64,000 nucleotides of DNA from Pseudoips prasinana (taxonomy: Eukaryota; Arthropoda; Insecta; Lepidoptera; Nolidae). Below the pieces are notes generated by a model, which was given only the letters and a program-made list of their open reading frames with translations, was not told the DNA's origin and made no database searches. Below, piece after piece: positions 9,170 through 20,287 of the stretch (positions are counted from its first letter, which is position 1; the number at the start of each line of letters is the position of its first letter). A program made the position numbers and the translations under genes. The stretch is taken from contig OX621266.1 in NCBI GenBank assembly GCA_951640165.1, forward strand, positions 5,642,001-5,706,000. The letters run 5' to 3'.

Positions 9170-9310
9170 TAACCGCTACGCTCGTTGGTCTATGGGTAGC
9201 GTGTTCAACGCAGATAATGAGGTCCTGGGTTCAAATCCCGGGTCGGGCCAGAGTGATTTTGGGATTTTGCTATAAAAATAAATATCTCAGTTTCAGCCCG
9301 AAATGGAGGA
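9170..9310 (+). mobile_element. tRNA-derived SINE, family D
   Basis: CGCTCGTTGGTCTATGGGTAG (A-box region) and GGTTCAAATCCCGGG (B box), then GGGCCAGAGTGATTTTGGGA and TCAGTTTCAGCCCGAA. Copies occur at 18118 (plus) and 18595 (minus). A 13-bp hairpin (AGGAGTTAGAAAA) follows at 9322-9363. Confidence 0.75.
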
Positions 9311-9363
9311 GTGAAGGAGTTAGAAAATAAATAGTTCCACTATTCATTTTCTAACTCCTCCTT

Positions 9364-10164
9364 TTCTCTTTCTGATTAAATTCGTTGCGGGATCCATGAC
9401 AGTTAAAGCGATTCCCCGGGACATGCCTGAGCCGAGGGACTAGTCCCGATAAAAAAAAGTCGTCCCATCGGATCATGAGAGTGATGGAATAGAAAGTGCC
9501 CCAGTGTTTGCGCACACACTTGTGCACTATAATATGTCCTGCGCAATTGGCTAATCTCCATTGAGACTGGCCGCCGTGGCCGAAAAGAAGACATTATATA
9601 ACCAAACCTAACCGTTAGAAAATCCCCGACTCCACCTACTTATAATTACATCATTTTGTTTTTAATTAAGCTACTTGTTGAGAGCCTTTTGCGCTATCCA
9701 ATTGCTCGTTGTTTTTAATTCTATAATTTTAATATACAATTGCTAAATGTAACAATAATAACTTAGTAACTTGCTATTTATTATTTATTTAAGGATATTA
9801 AAAATATATGTGACGAAACAGACCGCACGGACGGGCTAATTCAAAATATTGTTGTTGCTTTAATCACTGTTTTCAAACTGTGTTTATGTAATACATTGTG
9901 AGCTTGACAAGTACAAGAGTATGTAAATAGATAGATAGATTAACTCTTTATTGTACACCTTAAGAAATAATCCAAAGCGTAAATACCCAAGTGCTGAATA
10001 AATTTCATTATTTCATCATTTTGGAAGAGCTGATACTCTTACACTGCTGGACCGATATTTATTTATTTAACATTATTAGGAAGACCTACAGCTTACAATA
10101 ACTTAATAGATTAGGTGTACACAACAGTTAGCCATATATAGGTCTCCACGAATATGTATTATGC
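9364..10164. other. Intron sequence without recognised gene
   Basis: AT-rich. The 9860-10030 part (CATTGTGAGCTTGACAAGTA, then CCAAGTGCTGAATAAATTTC) recurs inverted at 43060-43145, so it is a retroposon 3' end. Nothing coding was seen. Confidence 0.6.
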
Positions 10165-10215
10165 ACGTATGCCTCGCCACTTGTGTACCGGGTTCAATTC
10201 TCGCGCAGGACAACT
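10165..10215 (+). mobile_element. SINE family C head (split by the noncoding LTR element)
   Basis: GCACGTATGCCTCGCCACTT, then B box GGTTCAATTCTCGCG and AGGACAACT. The SINE resumes at 15542 (AACTATTTGTGTGACC) after the insertion. Confidence 0.8.
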
Positions 10216-10339
10216 TGTGATGTTGGGTGTCCCAATTAAACACAAGTGATTAGCTTGAACGTCGCATTTATTATTTCATAACTTACATGCTACTTAAGTC
10301 TAATATAGGTAGTAGGAGAGAGGCAAGCCGCACACTACA
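10216..10339 (-). repeat. 3' LTR of the LARD-like element
   Basis: 124 bp with TG...CA ends. On the minus strand it starts TGTAGTGTGCGGCTTGCC. One mismatch to the other LTR (TTATTTCAT versus TTATTCCAT). Confidence 0.9.
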
Positions 10340-10350
10340 CCTCCCCCGCT
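10340..10350 (-). promoter_or_regulatory. Polypurine tract of the LARD-like element
   Basis: The minus strand reads AGCGGGGGAGG directly before the 3' LTR. Confidence 0.85.
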
Positions 10351-13300
10351 AATAAAAAAAGAAAATAAAATATCTATTAAATATTTTATTTTTTTTTCAT
10401 TATAATACTATAAAATATCATAAGGCTCTAAAAAAGCACATTACTAACATAATCTAAAATTATACATACAAAGTTATTAAATAAATGTACTTTAAACTTT
10501 CAACTAATAATATGTTAAAACCAAAGCAAGTAGCATAAACATTCCACTGGTATGACATCAGATATTGTCTACCGAGAAATATACAATACGATACGGTGTA
10601 GTATTTCGATGTGACTCCAAAGACGCTTACATTGCAACATTGATCTTTACACGTGTGATTACTTTGAAACCTATGTACCTTTTTAAGACATTATAATTGA
10701 ATCAACATTTATGTAATAAAAGACAACTTCTAGAAAAGGCTATCTTAGGTATGAAATACTTAGATAAATGGCCGTAAATATTACCATTATAATATTAAGC
10801 CTTTTAACAATTAATCAATCAATCAATCTTTATTTGTGAACACAGGTATAGGTACATAAAACATCTTAAATATACATATTATTGTGGTCGAGCTCTATGT
10901 TCTACCAAAGAAATTGGTGTACAAATAGTAGTTTGGTTTAAAGTTTAGTCAATAGGTAACCAAACGGGTTCTAAATTTTTTTTAATCGAATAACTAATAA
11001 TTCAATAAATGTAAATTAAATGAAGAAATGTCAATTAAATTTTACATGCAAGACAAAGGTAGATAATAATATTATAGGAATTGTGCCATAATATGTCGTT
11101 TAAAAAAAATCCTTAATAGAGTAATACGTCTTATCTGTTAGAGAAAAAAAAAATACTAGCAATTAAATAGATAAAAAAAAAACAGATAAACAACACACAA
11201 CACAACTTTACGAAATAATTTCTACTACACATTGACAACGATGCACGTGTGGCGCGGCGGTTTATGACAATCGCCTCGCCAACTCACGTTCTGTGTTCAA
11301 TCCCCGCATAGGACAATTATTTGTATGACTCAAAAGTGAATCTGAATGTGGGTGTGCTCGTCTATTATAAATTTGTAAAGTACATTTTCCTAGTGTAGTA
11401 TTAATTATATAATATTAATGCTTCTTTATTAATTATGAAAATAAAACTAACATTGAATTAACATGTACACATATTAATTAACATTACGCTCTGTTGACAA
11501 TTTTGCGAACACAAATGATAAACACAATTTTTTTTCAGTTGAAGTGAAAAAACAATGGTACGTATAATAAAATGTATAAAAATAAAATTGACTTATAACT
11601 ACACATGCCTATAAATTTTGAACATTTTGTTTGTTCTGCCATAAATTACTTTTTCGATAAAAGCTGTTGTCTCAAATCAGTTTTTAATCATATCAATCGT
11701 TTTGTATGTGTTAGACAATCGCAATTTATTACAAATATTAATGATTGATTACATTTAATAAAATATATTGGGATTAATTTAACTTTTCCCTTTATATCTG
11801 CTACTACGTCCCTTTTTTACTAAATATTGTCTAATGGCTACTAATGTATTTTAATATTTAATTAAACTATTAATCATTATCTAAAATAACGCATATAAAA
11901 TTGATACATAAATTCTTATACTAAAATAAAATATGCATTCTATAAAATTATTGCATCACAACATTAACAAAGTGCTGCGTTGCATTTTTAGCACGCGGTA
12001 TGAAGTTCGGCGAGTGTCCGTGTACAATTCTAACGCTTTTAAGTTATAACGTTATGAAATATGATATCATAATCACTAATTCTTGCACATATTATTAACC
12101 GCGTAGACTATTCTGAATGTCTAATTATTATCAGAAATACCTTCGACTCGTCCTTTGATAAGAATTACCAAAATCAATATATCAATATAACACCTGAACT
12201 ATTGTTCTAATATAGTAAAATTTAATTTATACCTCTTTTTTTAACACTGGACAATATATAAAAAAAAATAAAAAGCAAACAAAATTTAGCATAAACTAGA
12301 ACAAAAAATAATATCTTTCACTTTAGTGAGACATTGCTTGAGGGAATCTGAAACCTGAACCATTTAAAATATTAAAAAAAAAAACTTGAGAGGTGTCAAG
12401 AGACACCCGGATGGAACGAAGTTTTCTTTTGATTTATTAGTATAGGAATTGTAATATATTTTTTTTTTTATTTATAATAGTTTTTTTTATTATTAACAAA
12501 TATAATGTAATATAAACTTAATCAGTAGACTCAATTTTAGTAATAAAAAAAAAACAAAAAGTGTCGTTACAACTTTTCCTCTTAATTTTTTCCGTCTAGC
12601 CCCCTTTCACAAAGCGCGATAAAGAACTTCGTTCCAAAAATAAACATACATTTTCTGAAGATTTTTAAATGATATTTCATATAATCACTTTCAATATCTA
12701 AATTAATTCAAATCTATTTTAATTAGTCGCATGACAAAAATATTGTTTTTTCTGCTCGCTAAAACTACATTATAATTATATATTTTTATATTAGCCACAA
12801 ATACAGCTTCGAGTAATCATGGGCAGTTGCTTCAAACAATTGTACATATAATTTCTTAGTTACCCACATAAAGCAAGTAAATGGATTACAGTGGGGCAAA
12901 TGATGCAGCCCCCTACAAAATTACAGTGGACAGAGTTTTGAGATGTTTTTATAACATTATGACCATGAAAAGTTACCTGAAATATAATTTTAGACTGCAT
13001 ACAACATAAATTTTCTACAAAGGCAAAGTAAATTTTCTACAAATTAGTGAAACTGTGTTTCTTAGATTCATGCCCTTAATAAAGTCAAAATCAATGTAAA
13101 ATAATCGTACTTTCAATTTTTCAATTAATGGCAACACTTCATAATATTCGGCCACAACTTCGAACATCTAGTTTATTCTTGTTAAAATGTACCCAATTAG
13201 GGTTGGTTGTCCGGCCTGTATCGTTTTAATGCATATGTCACATACATTTTAGCTTACTTTGGATGCAAAACGCAGACTATCATTATACGTGATTGGTTTA

Positions 13301-15399
13301 AATGCCTCGCATAGTGAATATACTTTATATCACTGCATTTATTACTATTAATGAACTAATGATAATCATAATTAAAGAAAACTTAAATTATAAAAACACT
13401 ATGTTATTATATTCTTGGCGTACCTAAATACCAAATTCATACCAAATAAATCTATCTAAGTCTTATTCATTGCGCTCATTACTACTCTGTACGTACGTAA
13501 CGACTACTTGAATATAAAAAAACAAGGAATATATTTGCCATTTTCTCATAAGACATGTGACCTCTGATATAGGGCTAGTTCTCTTAATATATTAAAACGT
13601 TCTTTTAAATGTCCACTAAACCCTCACAGGGTGCCTCGTATATAGGTATAACCTTGACGGTAATATTTTATTTTATTTTATTTATTTATTTATTGCACAA
13701 TCTCGTGGGCCCATACTTCCTAGGAATAATAAATCATTTATTTATCATTTTGGTGATTTATATTATTCATTAATACATTGCATCTCAATGTATTCATTAT
13801 ACCCTTTTCCATTAGGGCGGTACACATGGTCCGGCCGGACTCTTAATTTGTTTCACCATTAATATATTTTAATATTTTTCTAGGGTAACGATTTAAGACT
13901 TTTGTCTCCAAATACTTTCATAGAGGAAATTCATTCGCAACATGATAAAGTAAAGGATGTAAACCCCATCATTAACTTTGATGTGTACCTTTTATTTTAT
14001 GTATGAGTAAACTCTCATCATAATATCATCCATTACACATATACATACCCAAATGTACTATCAAATCCAAAATGAATATTTTGATCTATAAGGTTCTTGA
14101 TTCGCTTTTGGTTGATCAGTCCACAGGCTTTTCAAAAACTTAAATACCAAAATATTCTCAATCACTTTTTAACCTTCATACAAACCCCACTTTCATATAA
14201 TATTAAACATTCACACACTTTTCAATTACACATTACGTGCTTTATGTATTATCTAAGTCATATAACAAAACAGTACCTAATTGAAGTCATCAGACAACTA
14301 AAAGCTTTTTAATACTGTTCTTCCTTTCCTCTTTCTGCCTATTCTTTATATACGAATCAGTACCTAATTGGATTCACAATGCTACAAAAAGATTTTTAAT
14401 ACTGATTTACTACACGCCTGGAAATTTCTTATCTCTCTGGTATCGAAAACCACTAACGCTCTAACTAATCACTGTAACGAATAAAATACGTTGTAATCGT
14501 ATCGTATAATCATAATACATTCAAGGTATTAAGAATGTTTTTTATATATCATACTTCTTGAAATAAATTAAGTCAAAGAATATTACCATGTCGCAAATAA
14601 TTGAGTGAATTTAACGTTTAATTCATAGATAATTTAATTTTCCTATTCATTAAATTGTTTTCAACGCCTACTTAAGTAAACAACCCTTTCATCATCATCA
14701 TATCAGCCAAAAGACTTCAACAACCATTTAATACAAATATATTTTAAAATTATGAAAATTGTTGTCTGTAGTTGACGCGAGTAAGTATAGAGTATGTATT
14801 TATTTTAATTTTACAGAAATATTTAGTATCTATATATATGTATATGAAATTAATTTAATTCAAAATCGTAAATACGGCAATAAATTTCTAAAATAGTTAC
14901 ATATAAAATTGTCTAAAAATAAATTCAACTCAGTATTGTAAAACAAATGATACGAGTAACTCACATTTTTGTCTAATCATATTCTTACTCGGCACTGGTC
15001 AACTTTTCGTATCGCTCGCAGGTCTTGAAAAAATAAAAAAATATTTTGAATGTTACGCCTCGCCTGCCGCAGACTGGAACTTGGTTAAGCTTGACATTTT
15101 GGGCCGGGATAACCCTGGACTCCGCTGGGTGGCTGGGATATCCCTAGCCTAGCCTTCTTTCTTCATTAACATATTTTCTTCTTTATTAATATTAATCTTA
15201 TTGTTTTTTTTTTTTATCTTCTTTCCGTTGTTCCTTTTTTTGTTCTTATATTCTGTTTTCTTATTTTTATTTCCCGATATTTCTTCTTATGTATTTTTCT
15301 GGCTCTTCTTTATTTATTATTGATTCTATTTTTCTTTTTTGTCTCCGCAATTCCCCTCTTCCTCGTCAGGTCCTGGCCAGCACCGCCATGGTGATGACA
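10351..15399 (-). other. Noncoding interior of the LARD-like element
   Basis: About 5 kb of AT-rich sequence with many homopolymer runs. It contains a degenerate family-C SINE (11238-11395) and, near the primer site, an A-rich leader with AGGCTAGGCTAGGGATATCC on the minus strand. No protein domain was found on either strand. Captured noncoding DNA is possible but cannot be traced here. Confidence 0.7.
11238..11395 (+). mobile_element. Degenerate family-C SINE inside the LARD-like element
   Basis: GCACGTGTGGCGCGGCGG head, B-box remnant GTTCAATCCCCGCATAGG, then TTTGTAAAGTACATTTTCCTAG. Confidence 0.65.
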
Positions 15400-15417
15400 G
15401 CGCTGGCAGGGTCGCCA
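15400..15417 (-). promoter_or_regulatory. Primer binding site of the LARD-like element
   Basis: The minus strand reads TGGCGACCCTGCCAGCGC directly after the 5' LTR end (ACATCACA). Confidence 0.8.
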
Positions 15418-15541
15418 TGTGATGTTGGGTGTCCCAATTAAACACAAGTGATTAGCTTGAACGTCGCATTTATTATTCCATAACTTACATGCTACTTAAG
15501 TCTAATATAGGTAGTAGGAGAGAGGCAAGCCGCACACTACA
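15418..15541 (-). repeat. 5' LTR of the LARD-like element
   Basis: 124 bp, one mismatch to 10216-10339, flanked by the AACT duplication at 15542-15545. Confidence 0.9.
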
Positions 15542-15640
15542 AACTATTTGTGTGACCGATAAATAGTTGTTCTGAGGTTATCCGTCAATTATAAGTTTAT
15601 AAAGTACCCCGTGACACAGGGTACATTTCCGTAGTGTATT
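15542..15640 (+). mobile_element. SINE family C body (continuation from 10215)
   Basis: AACTATTTGTGTGACCGATA, then GTACCCCGTGACACAGGGTA, the family-C body, resuming exactly at the target duplication. Confidence 0.8.
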
Positions 15641-15822
15641 GCCTATAAAAAAATTGTATGGCAAGTTAAACTAGGCACCCACTACAAGAAAAATTGAAAA
15701 AAGCAAGGGAGTTGATATAAGTATGACAAATAGTTGCCATATCTCGGTTCTTGTCTGGATTATATTTAGTTTCGATGAAGCCACTCAATCGTAATAGCAA
15801 TATCACCAATGCCTACATGTAG

Positions 15823-15963
15823 GTACAGACGCCAGCACATCGAGCTACCCCAATCTGTCAAATTTGTTTTATAGATTTTCAGCTTTATCACATAAGCATA
15901 AGGTTCACTTTCAATTGGGGAAATTTGACAGAATGGGGTAGCTTGATGTGCTGGCATCTGTAC
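15823..15963. mobile_element. Tc1/mariner-type MITE (copy 1)
   Basis: About 140-bp palindromic element with ends GTACAGACGCCAGCACATC and GATGTGCTGGCATCTGTAC, flanked by TA. Other copies: 33029-33167, 43801-43939 and 56002-56142. Confidence 0.75.
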
Positions 15964-16021
15964 AGTGAGGTCACTTATTCCACGAAACGTCTACGGTACC
16001 GATGATTTATCAGAAATAGTC

Positions 16022-16290
16022 AATTTAATAATATCCTAGAACATTATTTACACACGGCCATCTGAAACCACAGAATAAATAGTACCTAAGCAACGCTTGT
16101 ACAATGGAAACAAGATAACTGATATACTACTTTTCTTTTGTGAATATATACTTATATAGATAATTACACCCAGACTCAGGACAAACAGACTTGTTCATGC
16201 ACACAAATATCTGTCCTGGGTGGGAATCGAACCCACGTCCTCCAGCGTGAAAAGCAATCATTTGCCAACCACGCCAACAGGCCCGCCAAT
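16022..16290 (-). mobile_element. tRNA-derived SINE, family A (minus)
   Basis: The minus strand carries the head GGGCCTGTTGGCGTGG, B box GGTTCGATTCCCACC and tail ATAATGTTCTAGGATATTATT. Confidence 0.8.
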
Positions 16291-16374
16291 TTATTTCTAA
16301 ATTGATCAAGTAAAGCATACGGTCTATCGAATATTCTATTTCACCAACAGTACAACCAAATGCAATTATTTGTC

Positions 16375-16520
16375 TGCACGTGTGGCGCAGCGGGCAACTA
16401 TGTGTGTGCCCCATGAATAGTTTTTCTGAATCTGGATGTAATTTGTGTCCATCTATTATGTTTGTAAAGTACCCCGCGACACAGGGTGTGACTGCATAGT
16501 GCGGACGTTGTCTTTAAAAA
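16375..16520 (+). mobile_element. SINE family C, internally deleted
   Basis: CACGTGTGGCGCAGCGGG head joined to ATAGTTTTTCTGAATCTGG and GTACCCCGCGACACAGGGTG; the B box is lost by an internal deletion. Downstream to 16898 nothing coding was seen. Confidence 0.65.
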
Positions 16521-16898
16521 AAATTGGCTCAAAACTGACAAAGTTATTTAAAACATTTAAATTTAGATAAAGAATGGACTATACTAAAGCATCTTCTACA
16601 CGATTGCAAAGAAAGAAAGAAAGAAATAATTTTATTTTCGTAACACATACCGAAAATACATTCAATTGTGGTACCTATACATTTTAAAAATTATTAATTT
16701 TATCCGTACTGGTATGAAGAATGGCCCTGTTTCAGGTAGTACTACATTTCTGCAGTGCTGATCTTCCGATAACAGACCAACGTGGATGGCAACCACCAGG
16801 GTGACCTCTGTTTAGACGTTGGTTTGCAGCCGTGTAGAAGATGCTTAACATATGACGTCATTTGTTGTGATGCCATAGAATCTCAATAATAATACTCT

Positions 16899-17370
16899 TA
16901 TTGCGAGTATACATATATGGCCTTTGCGTCTGTTACAGACGATTTACGGCGCATTGTCTGAGAGACGTTTCTTTTGGTGGCTAAACAAACCGATGCGAGA
17001 GCGACATAGCCTGCCGCAGGCCTGACAAGAGAAGTTTGCGGTGGTTGGTGCCGAGCCGCTTTCATGTCGCTTCTGTCTCTTATCAGCAAATACTCCGAAC
17101 CAGGCTTCGTCACAGATCTGACGACCCTCCACTACACGTTTGCGCCATTCAACTCTATTTTCAGCGAGCTTTTCCCAGCTACAGTGGTCAATTTGAAAAG
17201 CGGCCATATCCCGCTTGGTGCTTAAAAGCTGCAGCAGAGGTCTACCGACATCGCGCTTCGCATTAGCTACCGCACCCAACACAACATCGTGGTATTCGAG
17301 TGGGTTCCATCCTGTGCACATGCCCTAACCAACGTAAACGTTTCTGTTTAAGAAACGCTGTCAGACTAGG
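16899..17370 (-). pseudogene. Non-LTR retrotransposon ORF2 C-terminus (fragment)
   Basis: The minus strand reads through LRWLGHVHRM (17310-17345 region), KRDVGRPLLQL, and a C-terminal zinc finger CQACGRLCRSRIGLFSH. This order is typical of the end of a LINE reverse-transcriptase protein. A frame break lies near 17320, and the finger ends with KKRLS where the usual last Cys is missing. Truncated at both ends and not functional. Confidence 0.75.
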
Positions 17371-18117
17371 TAAACGAGTGTAAGAGGTAAATTGCGAGTA
17401 CGGGATATAATATTAAAAGCTTATCTAAAATTATTATCAGCTCATATTAAATGATTTTTTGCTTTCTGTATTATATTTATGTATATTTTCTGCTATTATT
17501 GTCTTATAATAATTTATTTATTATTGTTTTGCGGGTAGTTTATATCGTAACGTTTACCTCCCTGATACATTCTGAATGTCGCAAAAATTAGACCAGCTAG
17601 CAGCTTGGCGAGACTGGTCATCTCCGAACTGAGGACCCTATTTGTTATTGACAAACACATGGTTGCCAACTGAAACCAGCGCTAGGTGCAACTATGTAAT
17701 TAAGAACAACCAGACTTAAGGAGAGTTAAGGAGAACCAGTTTTGATGTAAAACATCTTTACCCTCCAGATTTAAGGAGAACATTTTTGAACTGAAACTTT
17801 TTTAAGGACGCCTTATTTGGCGAGTAAGCCGGTGAATGCGTGACGATAGTGTTACAAAAAGTGTGATCGGGCGAGGCGAACGGAAGTTGAGAATTTAGTG
17901 AAGATAGAAAGAGAGAGTACGTTTCGTATATTACTATAGGTGCGAGAGAGAGGTGCGAGCACACATTATCTTTGTCTCTTAGCCAGTTCATCATTACAGT
18001 TGAAAGACATCTTCCAAGAATCGTCTTGGAGGGGGAGGGGGTGTGTTGGCGATCGCAGTAAGATGGTCATAGTACTCCGAAGGAATCTGCTGTCCGTCTT
18101 CTGGTATATACATATAT
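17371..18117. other. Intron sequence without recognised gene
   Basis: AT-rich with AAGGAGAACCAG-type internal repeats near 17720-17790. No domain recognised. Confidence 0.5.
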
Positions 18118-18262
18118 ATACCACTCTCCTCGTTGGTCTAGCGTGTTCACCTGCAATTAATGAGGTCCTGGGTTTAAATCCTGGGTCGGGCCAAAAGTGA
18201 TTTTGGGACATTTCTGTAAAAAGAAAATTTTCTCAGCATCAGCCCGAAGTCTGGGAGTTGGC
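18118..18262 (+). mobile_element. tRNA-derived SINE, family D
   Basis: CTCGTTGGTCTAGCGTGTTC, B box GGTTTAAATCCTGGG, TCGGGCCAAAAGTGATTTTG and TCAGCATCAGCCCGAAG. Confidence 0.75.
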
Positions 18263-18594
18263 GGTTTTAATTAATATAAAACGTTTAAAGTCCTACATTG
18301 TACATGGATGTTTAGAATTTTGGTTTCTGACCGATACTTGTGTCTGCGGGTGGGTATGTCGGAATCGCACCGTCTAACCTAACCTGTCGTGGACTTGTCT
18401 TGGCGTCTGACGGGAGGAGGGTATGCAGCTCCGGTAATAATAATAATTAAATGTTTATTTGCCACGAGAAAAAAACTACATAATTCGGATTCTTTACCAT
18501 GATACATGCGATTTGTAATAGATGCTGGTCCTGGTTCCCAAACTATGCTGAAGCCTGTATCTTGGGAGACAGTGCTCCGTCAGAGAATTTTTTC

Positions 18595-18705
18595 TTTCTA
18601 CAGAAAAGTCCCTAAATCACTTTTGGCCCGACCCGGGATTTGAAGCCAGGACCTCGTTCGGTGAAAACGCTGCCGCTAGACGAACGAGGCGAGTACAAAA
18701 TACAT
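18595..18705 (-). mobile_element. tRNA-derived SINE, family D (minus)
   Basis: On the minus strand the head CTCGTTCGTCTAGCGGCAG, B box region GGCTTCAAATCCCGGG and GTCGGGCCAAAAGTGATTTA match the 18118 copy, in opposite orientation. Confidence 0.7.
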
Positions 18706-18839
18706 TTTACGGACTCATGAATTATACTACTATTAGATTTATCATAATTTTTATATGATGTTCGTTTACCTTCCAATTGAATGGTATAATATAATTGTAA
18801 ATTATTAAATTAGTATGCCATGGCTTGTGGCAAACCTGA

Positions 18840-19145
18840 CAGCTCTAAATAAAATAAAATAAAAAAGGTTTTTATTCACGTAGACCTTAAAAAAGCGCTT
18901 GTAAATAGTCGGAACATGTTCGTAGTAATATATAATTAATTTATAATTATTTCTAGGTACATATAGATATTTAGGTACACGGTACGAAATAATTTACAAT
19001 AAGATTTATTTTATAACAATAACGATTTTTAACTAACTTAAATTAAGTTGTTGTCAAGGATCATGTGTAGATTTAACTATCAAAATTTTTAATTTTAGCT
19101 ATATTTTTACTACATATTGTCTGTTTTTACTAAATATTAATACTG
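18840..19145 (-). mobile_element. LINE 3' UTR family E (diverged copy)
   Basis: (AAAAT)n then AAAAAAGGTTTTTATTCACGTAG and AAAAGCGCTTGTAAATAGTC. Better copies are at 25534-26150 and 49484-50048; the latter is linked to a minus-strand RT C-terminus. Confidence 0.65.
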
Positions 19146-19267
19146 ACATCTTCCATTCAAATATGCATAATTTTATGAACACCTCATGTTATAACATGAA
19201 CACGTCCATATGACGTCTTTAAAGAAAATAACTTTAGCTTTAGAAACATTATAAAATAAAATAAAAA

Positions 19268-19535
19268 GACGGGCCTGTTGGCGTGGTTAGCAAATGCTTG
19301 CTTTTCACGCCGGAGGTCGTGGGTTCGATTTCCACCCAGGACAGATATTTATGTGCATGAACATGTCTGTTTGTCCTGAGTCTGGGTGTCTATCTATATA
19401 AGTATGTGTTTACAAAAGAAAAGTATTATATTGAATATAATATCCGTTATCTGGCTTCCATAGTACAAGCTCTGCTTACCTCGGGATCAGATGGCCGTGT
19501 GTAAATAATGTCCCAGGATATTATTATTATTAGGA
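19268..19535 (+). mobile_element. tRNA-derived SINE, family A (well preserved)
   Basis: GGGCCTGTTGGCGTGGTTAG, B box GGTTCGATTTCCACC, tail TGTCCCAGGATATTATTATT. 19536-19902 shows nothing recognisable. Confidence 0.85.
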
Positions 19536-19902
19536 AGTGTAAGAAATCGATGAGGAAGCAGCAATGCAAAATTTTCGTTCGGAATCGTTCGCGCTCAAAC
19601 ATTTTTTGAAGGAGAGATTGGAATTCAAAATTTTTCGGAACGTAGTTGGCTAGATGTGCGTTGGTGGTTGATAATGAGTAATAATATTTTTATACATTCA
19701 TAAAAAATTGGAGACCAGCCCTCGACAGCACTGAGAAGCGCATTTCAGAACGTATGGTCAAAAGTCATTTCATCGAGCGGCGGAACGCAGTGTCGTGAAA
19801 CAATCCATTTAGATGTTGATGCTAGTGATATATTGTTATTTGTGTAAGATTTGGGCGGGTAGCTTTGGTTTGGCTGTATTCTATAGAAACCTATGAAATT
19901 AC

Positions 19903-20086
19903 CTCCGAATATTCTTCAATGAGTACTCGACCCTCTCGAGTATGCCGAGGTCACTGATGACATTGTTGTGGCTCTTTATCTTGACGAGGGTCAGAGTTTT
20001 GTCGGTGAGGCACAGGTTGTACAGACCCTGGATGTTCTTGGTCGCACCCAGGCCTTTCTTCTCCACGTTCACTTGCCAGACATGCT
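19903..20086 (-). CDS. chico: Insulin receptor substrate (chico/IRS), first half of the PTB domain (internal exon)
   Basis: This 184-bp exon encodes the N-terminal half of the IRS-type PTB domain: HVWQVNVEKKGLGATKNIQG, then LYNLCLTDKTLTLVKI and ending SLKNIRR. Conserved IRS landmarks are the VWQV strand, KGLG turn, Y-x-LCLT strand and the NIRRCG turn at the exon junction. On the minus strand an acceptor TTTTCAG precedes it (20087-20093) and a donor GTAATT follows (19897-19902). It starts with two bases of a split codon and ends in phase 2; the next exon (1356-1481) supplies the third base. The upstream PH-domain exon was not found to its right within 44 kb. Role known for the family: linking insulin receptor to PI3-kinase signalling, with effects on growth. 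Confidence 0.88.
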
Positions 20087-20211
20087 CTGAAAAGGAAAAC
20101 GGTTAAAATTTAATATTAACAACCTTATTACGAGAAAAGTACTTATAATTCTTTTTGAAATTAATAGTTATTCATTTGTTTAAGAAATTATTATAGAAAA
20201 AGAAATTGGAA

Positions 20212-20278
20212 TTTGTGTAGTTAACATTTCTTCGAAAGTACCTACTCACTTTCGAAGAAATGTTAACTACACAAATTC
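20212..20278. repeat. Short near-perfect palindrome
   Basis: TGTGTAGTTAACATTTCTTC and GAAGAAATGTTAACTACACA are inverted around a short centre. Likely a small MITE or hairpin end. Confidence 0.7.
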
Positions 20279-20287
20279 GAAAAAAAA

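Larger units (their letters stand above)
10216..15541 (-). mobile_element. 5.3-kb LTR-bounded element with no coding capacity (LARD-like)
   Basis: Two 124-bp LTRs (10216-10339 and 15418-15541) differ by one base. The 4-bp duplication AACT lies at 10212-10215 and 15542-15545. A purine tract abuts the left LTR and a TGG-starting primer site abuts the right LTR, so the element reads on the minus strand. The 5.1-kb interior is AT-rich with no ORF longer than about 70 codons and no recognisable gag or pol. By structure it is a large retrotransposon derivative that must be mobilised in trans by another LTR element. Confidence 0.88.
1482..19902 (-). other. chico: 18.4-kb phase-2 intron of chico, packed with transposons
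   Basis: The intron is bounded by a GTAATT donor (19897-19902) and a TTCCAG acceptor (1482-1487) on the minus strand. Its insertions are in both orientations and include one full gypsy element, one large noncoding LTR element, at least nine SINE copies, a MITE and a LINE fragment. That the intron really spans these 18 kb in mRNA is inferred from the perfect phase match of the two flanking exons. Confidence 0.82.
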
